Source of the DNA: PRO6 sp035565775
Lineage (GTDB): Bacteria; Pseudomonadota; Alphaproteobacteria; Rhizobiales; Xanthobacteraceae
DNA length: 64,000 nucleotides
NCBI GenBank assembly: GCA_035565775.1
Contig: DATMRW010000021.1
Span: 496,001 to 560,000, forward strand
Direction of reading: 5' to 3'
Shown here: positions 35,976-44,683 of the stretch, piece by piece
How the letters are laid out: every line of letters starts with the position of its first letter
Numbering within the stretch: position 1 is the first letter of the stretch
The notes under the pieces: model-generated
The model's database searches: none
What the model was told of the DNA's origin: nothing
Seen by the model: the letters and a program-made list of their open reading frames with translations, nothing else
Made by a program: the position numbers and the translations under genes

Positions 35976-36947
35976 CTAAAGCCACTTCTTCCACTTGAAG
36001 AACATATACGGCCCGACCGCCGCGAACAGCATCGCGAGCAGGGCCAGCGGGTATCCGTGCGCCCATTCGAGCTCGGGCATCGCCTTGAAGTTCATGCCGT
36101 AGACCGAGGCGATCAGCGTCGGCGGCATCAGCACTACGGCCATCACCGAAAACAGCTTGATGATGTTGTTCTGCTCAAGGTTGACGACGCCGAGCATGGC
36201 ATCGAGCACGAACGTGATCTTGTTCGAGAGATAGGAGGCGTGATCGGTGAGCGACTGCACGTCGCGCTGCAGAGTCTTGAGCTGCGCCTTCTGCTCCTTG
36301 CTCCAGCGCATCGTCTCGTTCTCCACCGTCACGAACGAGATCAGGCGACCGATCGAAACGAGGCTCTCGCGCACCTTGGACGTGAGGTCGCCCTTCTTTC
36401 CGATGGTGCGCAAAATCTGCGCATAGCTGCGGGCGTGGCCGCGCTCCGCCGAGCTCTCGAAAACCTGCGAGCTGACGCTGTCGACGTCGCTGCCCGCCCG
36501 CTCCAGAATGTCGGCGCAGCGGTCCACCACCGTGTCGAGCAGCTCCAGCATCACCATGTCGCCGGACAGCATCGGCGAGCAGCCGCGCGCGAGCTTCGCG
36601 GCGACCAGCGGGAACGCCTTCGGCTCGTCGTAACGCACGGTGACGAGGCGGTGCGCGGCGAGGATGAAGGACACCGGGGTGGTGCGGGGTCCGGGCGTGT
36701 CGGCGCCGCACATCAGCGTCGCGGTCATGTAGCGCGCGCCGTTCTCGGTGTAGAGGCGGCTGGAGATCTCGATCTCCTGCATCTCGTCGCGGGTCGGCAC
36801 CTCGGCCCCGATCAGATCCTCGACCAGCTTTTCCTCGGCGCGGGTCGGCGACTTGAGGTCGATCCATACCGTGTTGGCCGGCAGCGCCCCACCGAGCGGA
36901 TCAATCTTTTTCAAGGAACCGGATTCTGGGGCGAAGACAGACAGCAT
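35976..36947 (-). CDS. corA: CorA-type magnesium transporter
   Basis: A 323-residue CorA-family channel. A large cytoplasmic helical domain is followed by two C-terminal membrane helices. The first ends in the signature YGMNF (VLMPPTLIASVYGMNF) and the second is ALLAMLFAAVGPYMFF. The extracellular loop (KAMPELEWAHG) carries an MPEL segment like the MPEL loop of CorA selectivity filters. GGAGG stands 8 bases before ATG 36947, so the start is firm. It should import Mg2+ (or Co2+/Ni2+). Confidence 0.94.
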   Translation of the reverse strand: MLSVFAPESGSLKKIDPLGGALPANTVWIDLKSPTRAEEKLVEDLIGAEVPTRDEMQEIEISSRLYTENGARYMTATLMCGADTPGPRTTPVSFILAAHRLVTVRYDEPKAFPLVAAKLARGCSPMLSGDMVMLELLDTVVDRCADILERAGSDVDSVSSQVFESSAERGHARSYAQILRTIGKKGDLTSKVRESLVSIGRLISFVTVENETMRWSKEQKAQLKTLQRDVQSLTDHASYLSNKITFVLDAMLGVVNLEQNNIIKLFSVMAVVLMPPTLIASVYGMNFKAMPELEWAHGYPLALLAMLFAAVGPYMFFKWKKWL

Positions 36948-37363
36948 CGGCAAACCTCCGGTCAACAACACGCGCACTGGCCCTCAGTGCGCAAATTCGA
37001 CTGATTCGGGCAAGCAACGATGATTCGTGGAGGTACCCGGAGCCGCTCGGGCGGCCCGGAGGCTTTTGTCCGCGCGGCCAACGCGCGAAGGAACGAATCC
37101 GGACCCGCCAAAGGGCTATTTTGGCAGCTTGCAATCACAGTCTCGTGACAATTTTTGGATTCGCCGCGAAAGGATTGAATCGCTTGGCCAAAACTTGCGG
37201 CAAAAATGCAACAACTCTTATGTTGCAAAGCGGCAGGCCTCGCCGCTCACTGGAAATACCGCACAAATCGGAGGATAATTCGCGCGCTGAATTGCCACCA
37301 CAGGTGGCATCCGCAGCGCAGGTGTTCGCCGCGTCGTTCAAGCTCCATTTCCAGGATCGATCA
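36948..37363. other. 416-base divergent intergenic region (corA / L,D-transpeptidase)
   Basis: No gene is supported. I looked for a Mg2+-responsive leader upstream of corA and saw no recognisable fold. The corA RBS GGAGG lies at the left edge and AGGA before the rightward gene at the right edge. Confidence 0.5.
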
Positions 37364-38053
37364 ATGTTGTCGTTTGCCACCAGGTTCGGCTTTCTTGCGG
37401 TGTCCGGCGTTTTGCTGGCGGGTTGCATGCAAACCACCGGAGCCGTGTACGAACCGGCGCCGCAAGCGGCAATGAAACCGCGCGACCGCGAACTGATGAG
37501 CAAGATCCGCTACGCCAACACCCCGGTGCCTGAGCCGTATCGCCGCGCGATCGTCAACTACCACCGCAAGGAAACGCCGGGCAGCATCGTCGTCGATTCC
37601 GACAACCACTACCTGTACTACGTGCTCGAAGGCGGCAAGGCGATCCGCTACGGCGTTACCGTCGGCGAAGAAGCACTGGCATTCTCCGGCGTCGCCCGCA
37701 TCGGCAACATGCGCGAGTGGCCGGACTGGGTGCCGACGGCGGACATCCACAAGCGCATCGAGGGCCTGCCGGCCCGCGTCGCCGGTGGCCCGGACAATCC
37801 GCTCGGCGCCCGCGCACTGTATCTCTATCAGGGCAATCGCGACACGCTGTTCCGCATCCATGGCACCAACCAGCCGGAATATATCGGCTCGTCGATCTCC
37901 TCGGGCTGCATCCGCATGACCAACGAGGACGTGATCGACCTCTATAGCCGCGCCAAGACGGGCTCGCTGGTGGTGGTGCTGGAGCCCAGGCAGGGCGACT
38001 CGCCGTTCAATCCGAAAATGGCGCTGCAGGGCGGCAGCGGCGGCTTGTATTGA
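37364..38053 (+). CDS. L,D-transpeptidase (YkuD/ErfK family) lipoprotein
   Basis: A 229-residue protein with a lipoprotein signal (FLAVSGVLLAGC) and a YkuD catalytic domain. IVVDSDNHYLYYVLEGG opens the domain, and the active site is FRIHGTN followed by SISSGCIRM with the catalytic Cys. These enzymes make 3-3 cross-links in peptidoglycan or attach proteins to it. The ATG at 37364 with AGGA upstream was chosen because the longer frame adds 81 residues with no signal. A strong terminator follows at 38075. Confidence 0.93.
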   Translation: MLSFATRFGFLAVSGVLLAGCMQTTGAVYEPAPQAAMKPRDRELMSKIRYANTPVPEPYRRAIVNYHRKETPGSIVVDSDNHYLYYVLEGGKAIRYGVTVGEEALAFSGVARIGNMREWPDWVPTADIHKRIEGLPARVAGGPDNPLGARALYLYQGNRDTLFRIHGTNQPEYIGSSISSGCIRMTNEDVIDLYSRAKTGSLVVVLEPRQGDSPFNPKMALQGGSGGLY

Positions 38054-38074
38054 TCGCAGTCAGTTTCGACTGAC

Positions 38075-38104
38075 AAAAAGCGCCGGTGCCCCCGGCGCTT
38101 TTTT
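38075..38104. terminator. Bidirectional rho-independent terminator
   Basis: The sequence AAAAAGCGCCGG-TGCCC-CCGGCGCTTTTTT forms a 12-bp stem with A-tract and T-tract on the two sides. It lies between the convergent L,D-transpeptidase and extensin-like genes and can serve both. Confidence 0.92.
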
Positions 38105-38115
38105 GTTGGGCGGGA

Positions 38116-39333
38116 TCAGGGCAGCAGCGAGAGCGGAGACGGCAGCGCAGGCTTGCGTACTGCGCGGCCCTTGCGCGGCTTTTCCGGCGCCGGCGGTCCG
38201 GCCTTTGGGGCAGTCTCAGGTTCCGCCTTGGGTTCGGCCTTCGGTCCACCCGCCTTTTGCCGCCCCTTTTGCTCGGCCGGGATGGCCGCCTGCGGCTGCG
38301 TGGCCGTCCTCTTGGCGGACCTCGCCTCCGGCTTTCCGCCGCGCGGCTGCCGGGGCAGCGCCGCCATCACCGGACGCGGGCGCGGCAGCGGCACCGCGGC
38401 GGCAGCCCCGACCGCCCCGCCCGAAGCCGGGGGCTGCAGCGACTGCGGCGCGGGGCCGTCGGCCTCAGCCTCGGGCTCCTCCACCTCGTCCGGGGCGGCA
38501 TTTTGCTGCTGCGGCTGCGCGGCGGCGACCTGCGGCGGCGGCTCGGTTTCGATGTTCCATTTGCAGATACGAAAATCGCTCCGGCGCGGTGCAAGATCGA
38601 GGTGGATGTGGTTCTCATGATAACCGTCCGACCCCGGCCCGAGCACCGTCTTGAACCGCGCACACAGCGAACTGCGCACCTTCTCGCGCAGATCGCGTGG
38701 CACGGCGCTGTCGGTCAGCGACACCGGCGCGCGGCCGGCGAAGTTCAATGCGCGAATATCGAGGGCATTGGCACGGCCATGTTCCGAGAGCTTTGCGCCG
38801 GCGATGCGATTGCGGCCACGGCAGGAAAACGAGTCGAAATTATCGATCCCTAAAAGCGCCGTGCCGGCGCTGCGCGCCAACGGCATCATATCCTCGCGCG
38901 CCCAGGCGACGAGCGCGGCCGCCATCTCGCAGCGCAGGATCGCGGCCGGTTTGACGACGACGCGGCTGCGGTCCGGCAGCACGATGGCCTCAAGCCGCAC
39001 CAGATCAGGCCCGCCGCAGGCTCCCGGTCCGTCGATCGGGGCAATGCTCGGCGCAACCGCCACCGCCTCGGTGAGCGCGAGACGGCACTGCGAGGGGGCC
39101 GGCGCAGCCTCCGCCTCCTGCGGCGCGCCCGTTCCATTCTCCGGCTTCGGCTGTGCCTGATCGGGCGCGGGCGCGGCAGCCGCCGAAACCGGCCTTGGCC
39201 GGGGCAACGGCACGGCAGCCTGTGCGGCAAAGGCGGGCAGCATCATGAGCAGCAACGCCATCGCCATCCGGCTGCGGCCAGATCCGCGCATAAAGGATTT
39301 GCGGCCTGCAGTATCGGCGCTAGACTTCATCAT
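38116..39333 (-). CDS. Exported extensin-like (peptidase M15-related) protein
   Basis: A 405-residue protein with a signal peptide (MAMALLLMMLPAFAAQAA). The central domain (about 85-270) is the alphaproteobacterial extensin-like C family, related to D-Ala-D-Ala carboxypeptidases. It shows CRGRNRIAGAKLSEHGRANALDI and the metal-type motif YHENHIHLDLAPRR, so cell-wall hydrolysis is likely. A Pro-rich linker precedes it and a long disordered Pro/Ala/Lys tail follows. The unit VPLPRPRPV occurs on both sides of the domain. GGGG precedes the ATG at 39333. Later ATGs at 39330 or 39291 are possible. Confidence 0.85.
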   Translation of the reverse strand: MMKSSADTAGRKSFMRGSGRSRMAMALLLMMLPAFAAQAAVPLPRPRPVSAAAAPAPDQAQPKPENGTGAPQEAEAAPAPSQCRLALTEAVAVAPSIAPIDGPGACGGPDLVRLEAIVLPDRSRVVVKPAAILRCEMAAALVAWAREDMMPLARSAGTALLGIDNFDSFSCRGRNRIAGAKLSEHGRANALDIRALNFAGRAPVSLTDSAVPRDLREKVRSSLCARFKTVLGPGSDGYHENHIHLDLAPRRSDFRICKWNIETEPPPQVAAAQPQQQNAAPDEVEEPEAEADGPAPQSLQPPASGGAVGAAAAVPLPRPRPVMAALPRQPRGGKPEARSAKRTATQPQAAIPAEQKGRQKAGGPKAEPKAEPETAPKAGPPAPEKPRKGRAVRKPALPSPLSLLP

Positions 39334-39380
39334 CGCCCCAACGAGGGCAAATAAGAATAGCGACGAGGAGGAAGCTTCGA

Positions 39381-41012
39381 ATGCGCGGATTGATGCAAGA
39401 TTGGCCTATGCTGTGTCAGCGGATTATCGATCATGCCGCAACTATTCACCCGACACGCGAGGTTGTGACCCGATCCGTCGAAGGCCCCATCCATCGCACG
39501 AACTACAGCCAGATCCGCGCCCGTGCCCTGAAGGTTGCCCAGCAGCTCGACCGCAGCGGTATCAAGATCGGTGACCGCATAGCCACGCTCGGCTGGAATA
39601 CCTGGCGACACCTTGAATGCTGGTACGGCATCATGGGCATCGGCGCCATCTGCCACACGGTTAATCCCCGGCTGTTTCCCGACCAGATCGCATGGATCGT
39701 CAACCATGCCGCCGACCGGATCATGATCACCGACCTCACCTTCGTCCCGCTGCTCGAAAAGCTCGCGGACAAGATGCCCTCGATCGAGCGTTACGTCGTG
39801 CTCACCGACAAGGAGCACATGCCGCAGACGTCGCTCAAGAATGCCATTGCCTATGAAGAGTGGATCAACGAGGTCGACGGCGACTTCGCCTGGAAGACCT
39901 TTGACGAAAATACCGCCGCGGCGATGTGCTATACATCGGGCACCACGGGCGATCCGAAGGGGGTCCTCTACTCCCATCGTTCCAACGTCCTCCACGCGAT
40001 GATGGCCAACAATCCCGACGCGCTTGGCACCCGCTCCAAAGACACAATGCTTCCGGTGGTGCCGCTGTTCCATGCCAATAGCTGGGGCATCGCCTTCTCG
40101 GCGCCAAGCATGGGTACAAAACTCGTCTTTCCGGGCGCGAAGCTCGACGGCGCCTCGGTCTACGAAATGCTCAGCACCGAAAAGGTGACGATGACCGCGG
40201 GCGTGCCGACGGTGTGGTTGATGCTGCTGCAATACATGGCCGCCAACAATCTCACGCTGCCGCATCTCAAGGTGCTGATCTGCGGCGGCTCGGCGATGCC
40301 GAAATCGATGATCAAGGCCTTCGACGACATGGGCGTCGAGGTGCGACACGCCTGGGGCATGACGGAGATGAGCCCGCTCGGCACCGTCGGCTCGCTGCAG
40401 CCGCAATTTGCGGACCTCACCGGCGACGCCAAGATCGACGTGCTCGCGACACAGGGCTATCCGCCCTTCATGGTCGAGATGAAGATCACCGACGACGCCG
40501 GCAACAGGCTGCCGTGGGACGGCAAGACTTTTGGCCGGCTCAAGGTGCGCGGCCCGGCGATCGCCGCGTCGTATTTCCGCGTCGAGCAGAAAATCCTCGA
40601 CGAAGAAGGCTATTTCGACACCGGCGACGTCGCCACCATCGACGAAGCCTCCTACATGCGCATCACCGACCGCTCGAAGGACGTCATCAAGTCCGGCGGC
40701 GAATGGATCTCGTCGATCGAGCTGGAAAACCTTGCGGTGGGCCATCCCAAGGTGGCGGAAGCCGCCGTCATCGGCGTGCGCCACCCGAAATGGGACGAGC
40801 GCCCGCTGCTGATCGTGCAGCTCAAGGAGGGGCAGACCGCGACGCGCGAGGAAATCTTGACATTCATGGATGGCAAGATCGCCAAATGGTGGATGCCGGA
40901 TGACGTGGCATTCGTCGATGCGATTCCGCACACCGCCACCGGCAAGATCCTGAAAACCGCGCTGCGCGATCGGTTCCAGGACTACGCGCTGCCCACCGCC
41001 GTGGCGCAATAG
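39381..41012 (+). CDS. Medium/long-chain fatty-acid--CoA ligase (AlkK-like)
   Basis: A 543-residue AMP-forming acyl-CoA synthetase. The P-loop-like A3 motif is intact (CYTSGTTGDPKGVLYSHRS), with the A5 region HAWGMTEMSP, the A7 motif YFDTGDVATID, the A8 hinge ITDRSKDVIKSGGEWIS and the A10 Lys (PHTATGKILKT). Overall character (VVPLFHANSWGIAFS, YLIVQLKEG-like tail) matches AlkK-type ligases that activate fatty acids for beta-oxidation. GAGGAGGAAG is upstream of the ATG. It is divergent from the extensin-like gene across 47 bases. Confidence 0.94.
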   Translation: MRGLMQDWPMLCQRIIDHAATIHPTREVVTRSVEGPIHRTNYSQIRARALKVAQQLDRSGIKIGDRIATLGWNTWRHLECWYGIMGIGAICHTVNPRLFPDQIAWIVNHAADRIMITDLTFVPLLEKLADKMPSIERYVVLTDKEHMPQTSLKNAIAYEEWINEVDGDFAWKTFDENTAAAMCYTSGTTGDPKGVLYSHRSNVLHAMMANNPDALGTRSKDTMLPVVPLFHANSWGIAFSAPSMGTKLVFPGAKLDGASVYEMLSTEKVTMTAGVPTVWLMLLQYMAANNLTLPHLKVLICGGSAMPKSMIKAFDDMGVEVRHAWGMTEMSPLGTVGSLQPQFADLTGDAKIDVLATQGYPPFMVEMKITDDAGNRLPWDGKTFGRLKVRGPAIAASYFRVEQKILDEEGYFDTGDVATIDEASYMRITDRSKDVIKSGGEWISSIELENLAVGHPKVAEAAVIGVRHPKWDERPLLIVQLKEGQTATREEILTFMDGKIAKWWMPDDVAFVDAIPHTATGKILKTALRDRFQDYALPTAVAQ

Positions 41013-41419
41013 TCGCCTCGCACACCTCGGCGGCAATCGTTCAAAATAGCGCGGATCGCATAACGATCCGCGCTATTTTGCTTAACGATAACGCCCGATA
41101 GCGTGTGGTAAATTCAGCGCCGGCCTTGGCAGGGCCGCTGCTTCTCCGTTATTCCATCCGACATCACATCAGGTAGAGCGGCAGCTTGGCGGCAACGCCA
41201 GGCCCTGCGGCTCTCCATTTTCATGCGGCCGACGGCAAGTTTTTTTCGCCGTCCGCGGCATTCGCTCACCATGCCTCCCGTGGTGAGGGACATGACATTT
41301 AGCGCGGCAGTTTCTGTCTGCACCGAACGTCCTGCTTATCTGCGAGCAGGGCCTTGTTGAACCTCATGAGAGAATTCGCGACCTACTTGGTAGGTGGCGT
41401 TTCCGTTCGCGAAGGCAGT
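41013..41419. other. 407-base intergenic region between ligase and diguanylate cyclase
   Basis: Holds the terminator at 41043-41079 and a weaker hairpin GACGGC/GCCGTC at 41231-41253 with a T-rich loop. I see no gene and no clear promoter for the downstream cyclase. Confidence 0.5.
41043..41079 (+). terminator. Rho-independent terminator after the acyl-CoA ligase gene
   Basis: A perfect 16-bp stem AAAATAGCGCGGATCG/CGATCCGCGCTATTTT with loop CATAA lies 30 bases after the stop codon. The T-run is short (TTTT), but the stem is very stable. Confidence 0.88.
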
Positions 41420-42607
41420 ATGAAGCTGGATTTCCTGACGCTCTACATCGTCATTTTTCTCAATTCATTTGCGGTAGCAGTGATCTGGGCGGCGGTGGCC
41501 TACACCTATCGCTCATTCGTTGCCGCGCGCATCTGGCTGCTTGGCTGCGTGCTCACGATGCTCGGGGGGGTGGTGCTCGTGTTTCACGGCAGCGACGGCT
41601 CGATCCTCGCCGCCGTGATCGGCAACGGCATCGTCATCTTCGGCTTCTGCCAGTTCTGGGTCGGCATTCGCCGGTTCTATGGCGCGGGCGGCGGCATGTT
41701 CGCAAGCGCGATCATCACGCTTGTCAGCATGGTCTTCCTCGTCATCGCCTTCGACAGCCTGAACGCGCGCAACATGGTCTACGCCACGGCTCAATCGGTG
41801 CCGATGGCGCTCGGCATCGCCTATCTGCTGCATCCCGGGCGTCGCCAGCTCGGCGCGTGGATCGCCGCCATCGCGATGGCCATCGGCATTCTCGGTCATG
41901 GCATCGAAACCGCGAGCAATCTTGCGATGCTGGCGGACACGATCAGCCGGGCGACCTATCTGCGCATCGAAGTCACCGCGGTGCTCATCGTGGTGTTCAG
42001 CGCAGTCCTGTGGAACTTCGGCTTCGCCGTCATGACCATCGACCGGCTGCGCAACGAGGTTGCGGCGCTCGCCGTCGAGGACGAACTCACGGGCCTGCCC
42101 AATCGCCGCCGCCTGCTCGAACGCATCGCGCACGAGGAGGCGCGCTCGGCGCGGACCAACCGGCCCTATGCCATCCTGATGATCGATCTCGATTACTTCA
42201 AGGAACTGAACGACGCGTTCGGCCATGCCGGCGGCGACGCCGCGCTCCGGCACTTCGCCGTTACCGCGGCCGCGCAGGTGCGCAAGAACGATCTTGTCGC
42301 CCGGCTTGGCGGCGACGAGTTCTGCGTCATCCTGCCCGAAACCGACGCCCCCCATGCGGCCGCGCTGGCGGCGGGCATCGCCGAGTCGGTGCGGCTTTCC
42401 CCGTTCCGGCTGCAGGGCAAGTCGATCGCGATGACGGTCAGCATCGGCGTGGCAGCCTGGCAGGCCAACAATGAGGAAGGCGACACGCTGGCGCGGGCGG
42501 ATCGCGCGCTCTACAACGTCAAGGCCAGCGGCCGGAACGGCTTCCGGCTCGACGGCGCGCCGCCGAACCGGGGGGTGAAGCTGTCGGTGGTCGCGTCGCG
42601 CGCATAA
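41420..42607 (+). CDS. Membrane-bound diguanylate cyclase (GGDEF)
   Basis: A 395-residue protein. About six hydrophobic helices occupy residues 1-205 (LTLYIVIFLNSFAVAVIWAA and onward), a membrane sensor of no recognised family. A GGDEF domain follows, with DELTGLPNRR, the metal Asp of MIDLDYFKELND, and an intact active-site G297-G298-DEF. The inhibitory I-site RKND lies exactly five residues before it (R288-D291). It should therefore synthesise c-di-GMP and be product-inhibited. Starts at 41366 (ATG) and 41354 (TTG) are alternatives. ATG 41420 was chosen because it begins right before the first helix with AAGG upstream. Confidence 0.92.
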   Translation: MKLDFLTLYIVIFLNSFAVAVIWAAVAYTYRSFVAARIWLLGCVLTMLGGVVLVFHGSDGSILAAVIGNGIVIFGFCQFWVGIRRFYGAGGGMFASAIITLVSMVFLVIAFDSLNARNMVYATAQSVPMALGIAYLLHPGRRQLGAWIAAIAMAIGILGHGIETASNLAMLADTISRATYLRIEVTAVLIVVFSAVLWNFGFAVMTIDRLRNEVAALAVEDELTGLPNRRRLLERIAHEEARSARTNRPYAILMIDLDYFKELNDAFGHAGGDAALRHFAVTAAAQVRKNDLVARLGGDEFCVILPETDAPHAAALAAGIAESVRLSPFRLQGKSIAMTVSIGVAAWQANNEEGDTLARADRALYNVKASGRNGFRLDGAPPNRGVKLSVVASRA

Positions 42608-42734
42608 ATCATGCCAGTGGAGAACTTTCGGGGAAGCGCAATCGAGGTTTGAGCGAGCCCCTTGTCTTTGGCGCGCCGCCATGGTCTCACAACTGCGCGT
42701 TCCGCCGGGGGACGACTGACGAGACAGAGAAACG

Positions 42735-43673
42735 ATGGCCCGCAGGTTTTCCGCGCCCTATCTTTCGGAACCGGTTTCCGCGCTGGCGGCGTGGTCGCGG
42801 CGGCTCGCCATCTTCGCGCTGATCACGATACTCGTCTCGGTAATCGTGGTGCGCTTTGGCTTTCTCGAATATCGCCCCGCGGTGATGAGCTTTGGCGGCG
42901 CGCTGGCTATTGCGGCGCTGTCAATCCTGTTCGGGCTGGCCGGCTTCGCCTCGATCTGGCACAGCGGTGCGCGCGGCGTCGGCCGCATCATGCTGGCCCT
43001 TCTGATCAATGCCGTGATCCTCGCCTATCCGGCCTATCTCGGCTGGAAGTACTATCGGCTCCCGAAAATCTACGACATCACCACCGATCCGATCGATCCG
43101 CCGCGCTTCGACGTCCTCGTACGGCTGCGCGGCAGCGACGGCGCCAACCCGGCCGCCTATGCGGGACTGTATTCCGCCGAGCAGCAGCGCAAGGCCTATC
43201 CCGAGGTCGACACCATCCAGCTCGATATCGGCGCGCTGAAGGCCTATGAGGCCGCGCTCGCTCTCGTCAACAAGAGCAAGTGGCTGGTCGTCGATGCCCG
43301 CGCGCCGCAGGCACCCAGCTATGAGGGCCATATCGAGGCGGTGGCGCGCACGCCGATCATGGGCTTCCGCGAGGATGTAGCGATCCGCGTGCTGCCCGAT
43401 GGCGACGGCGCGCAGGTCGATATCCGCTCCTCCTCGCGCTACTTCAATTCCGATCTTGGCTCCAATGCTGCGCGCATCGTAAAGTTCGCTGGCGACCTGA
43501 CCACCGCGGCCAACCGCATCGCGCAAAGCCGCGCCGCGAATGAGCCGGCGACGCCGACCGGCAGCACCAAGACCAAAGCGGCGCCGCAAAAGGGCCACGC
43601 CGCGAAAGGCACGGCGCAGCCGGCGAAAGGGCAGAAGTCGGGTCAGCCGTCGAGGGAGCCGGCGAGCCGATAA
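42735..43673 (+). CDS. DUF1499 membrane protein
   Basis: A 312-residue protein with three hydrophobic helices in the first 110 residues (IFALITILVSVIVVRFG, GALAIAALSILFGLAGF and IMLALLINAVILAYPAYLG). A DUF1499 domain follows: YDITTDPIDPPRFDVLV, DARAPQAPSYEGHIEAVARTPIMGFREDVAIRV and the conserved DIRSSSRY. A low-complexity Lys/Ala/Gly tail ends the protein. The function of DUF1499 is unknown. Its last 31 bases overlap the 3' end of the convergent MBL-fold gene. Confidence 0.88.
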   Translation: MARRFSAPYLSEPVSALAAWSRRLAIFALITILVSVIVVRFGFLEYRPAVMSFGGALAIAALSILFGLAGFASIWHSGARGVGRIMLALLINAVILAYPAYLGWKYYRLPKIYDITTDPIDPPRFDVLVRLRGSDGANPAAYAGLYSAEQQRKAYPEVDTIQLDIGALKAYEAALALVNKSKWLVVDARAPQAPSYEGHIEAVARTPIMGFREDVAIRVLPDGDGAQVDIRSSSRYFNSDLGSNAARIVKFAGDLTTAANRIAQSRAANEPATPTGSTKTKAAPQKGHAAKGTAQPAKGQKSGQPSREPASR

Positions 43674-44575
43674 ACCCCGGTCACGACCGGATCGCCATCG
43701 GTCTGCACGATGTTGCGCGCGACGAGATCCTCGAGATGCGCGAGCACCGAATAGCCGGCGGCACTCATCAGCCGCGGGTCGATGCCGATATAGCTCGCGC
43801 GCACGATGGTCGGGATATCCGCCGCGCCCTTGGCGAGGCGATGGAGGATCGACGCCTCGCGCGCCTTGCGATGCTCGATGAGAAACCGCGCGAAATCCGG
43901 ACCATTCAGGATTTCCGGCCCGTGCCCCGACAGATAGACGCGCTCGGGCCGCGCCGCGAGGCGCTCCAGCGAAGCCATGTAGTCGATCATCGAGCCGTCG
44001 GGGGGCGCGACGATCGAGGTCGACCAGCCCATGATGTGATCGCCGACGAAGATCAGGTCGCGCTCGGCCCACGCGAAGGCCATGTGATTGGCGGTGTGGC
44101 CCGGCGTCGCGATCGCTTCCAGCGCAAAGCCGTCACCCGCGACGACATCGCCGTCGCGCAAAATCACGTCCGGCGCAAAGTCGCGGTCCGCGCCCGATTC
44201 CATCGATACGCCCTCGCCTTCGTGGCGCGGCCGCGCGGCGCGGTGCGGCCCTTCGGCGTAGACCGGCGCACCGGTGGCCGCCTTGATGCGCTCGGCATTC
44301 GGCGAATGGTCGAAGTGGCTGTGGGTGACGAAAATATGCGTGACGGTCTCGCCGCGCACGGCATCGAGCAGCGCCTCGGCATGGGCCGCGCTTGCCGGCC
44401 CCGGATCGATGATCGCGACATTGCCGCGGCCGACGATGTAGCTCACCGTGCCGGTGAAGGTGAACGGGCTGGGGTTATCGCACAGCACCCGCCGAACGCC
44501 CGGCAGGACCTCTTCGACAATGCCGGGCCTGAGTGGAAAATCGCGATTGAAGGAGATGTCGCCTTCGGTGCTCAT
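43643..44575 (-). CDS. MBL-fold metallo-hydrolase (LACTB2-like)
   Basis: A 310-residue metallo-beta-lactamase-fold protein. The zinc motif THSHFDHS (HxHxDH) is intact, with AIIDPG upstream, TPGHTANHMAF, FVGDHIMGW and YLSGHGPEI downstream as later metal ligands. The C-terminal winged-helix-like segment (LSAAGYSVLAHLEDLV pattern) is that of LACTB2/glyoxalase II-like hydrolases, whose substrates include RNA or acyl-thioesters. The role here is unknown. It converges with DUF1499. Confidence 0.9.
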   Translation of the reverse strand: MSTEGDISFNRDFPLRPGIVEEVLPGVRRVLCDNPSPFTFTGTVSYIVGRGNVAIIDPGPASAAHAEALLDAVRGETVTHIFVTHSHFDHSPNAERIKAATGAPVYAEGPHRAARPRHEGEGVSMESGADRDFAPDVILRDGDVVAGDGFALEAIATPGHTANHMAFAWAERDLIFVGDHIMGWSTSIVAPPDGSMIDYMASLERLAARPERVYLSGHGPEILNGPDFARFLIEHRKAREASILHRLAKGAADIPTIVRASYIGIDPRLMSAAGYSVLAHLEDLVARNIVQTDGDPVVTGVYRLAGSLDG

Positions 44576-44639
44576 GCGCCAAAAATCCTGAAGACTGTTT
44601 TCATGTCGAGCGACCGCGTCGTCAGTGTCCGTTGTCTGC

Positions 44640-44674
44640 GTCAGCCCCGCCCGGCAATGCCGGGACGGGCTGAC
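44640..44674 (-). terminator. GC-rich hairpin after gcdH, possible terminator
   Basis: On the minus strand GTCAGCCCGTCCCGGC and GCCGGGCGGGGCTGAC pair at 14 of 16 positions around an ATT loop, starting 9 bases after the gcdH stop. No T-run follows, so it may terminate weakly or protect the 3' end. Confidence 0.45.
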
Positions 44675-44683
44675 GGGCGCCGC

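Noticed and set aside
36948..37363. Mg2+ riboswitch or leader upstream of corA
   Set aside because: No recognisable conserved fold or core sequence. Only the RBS is evident.
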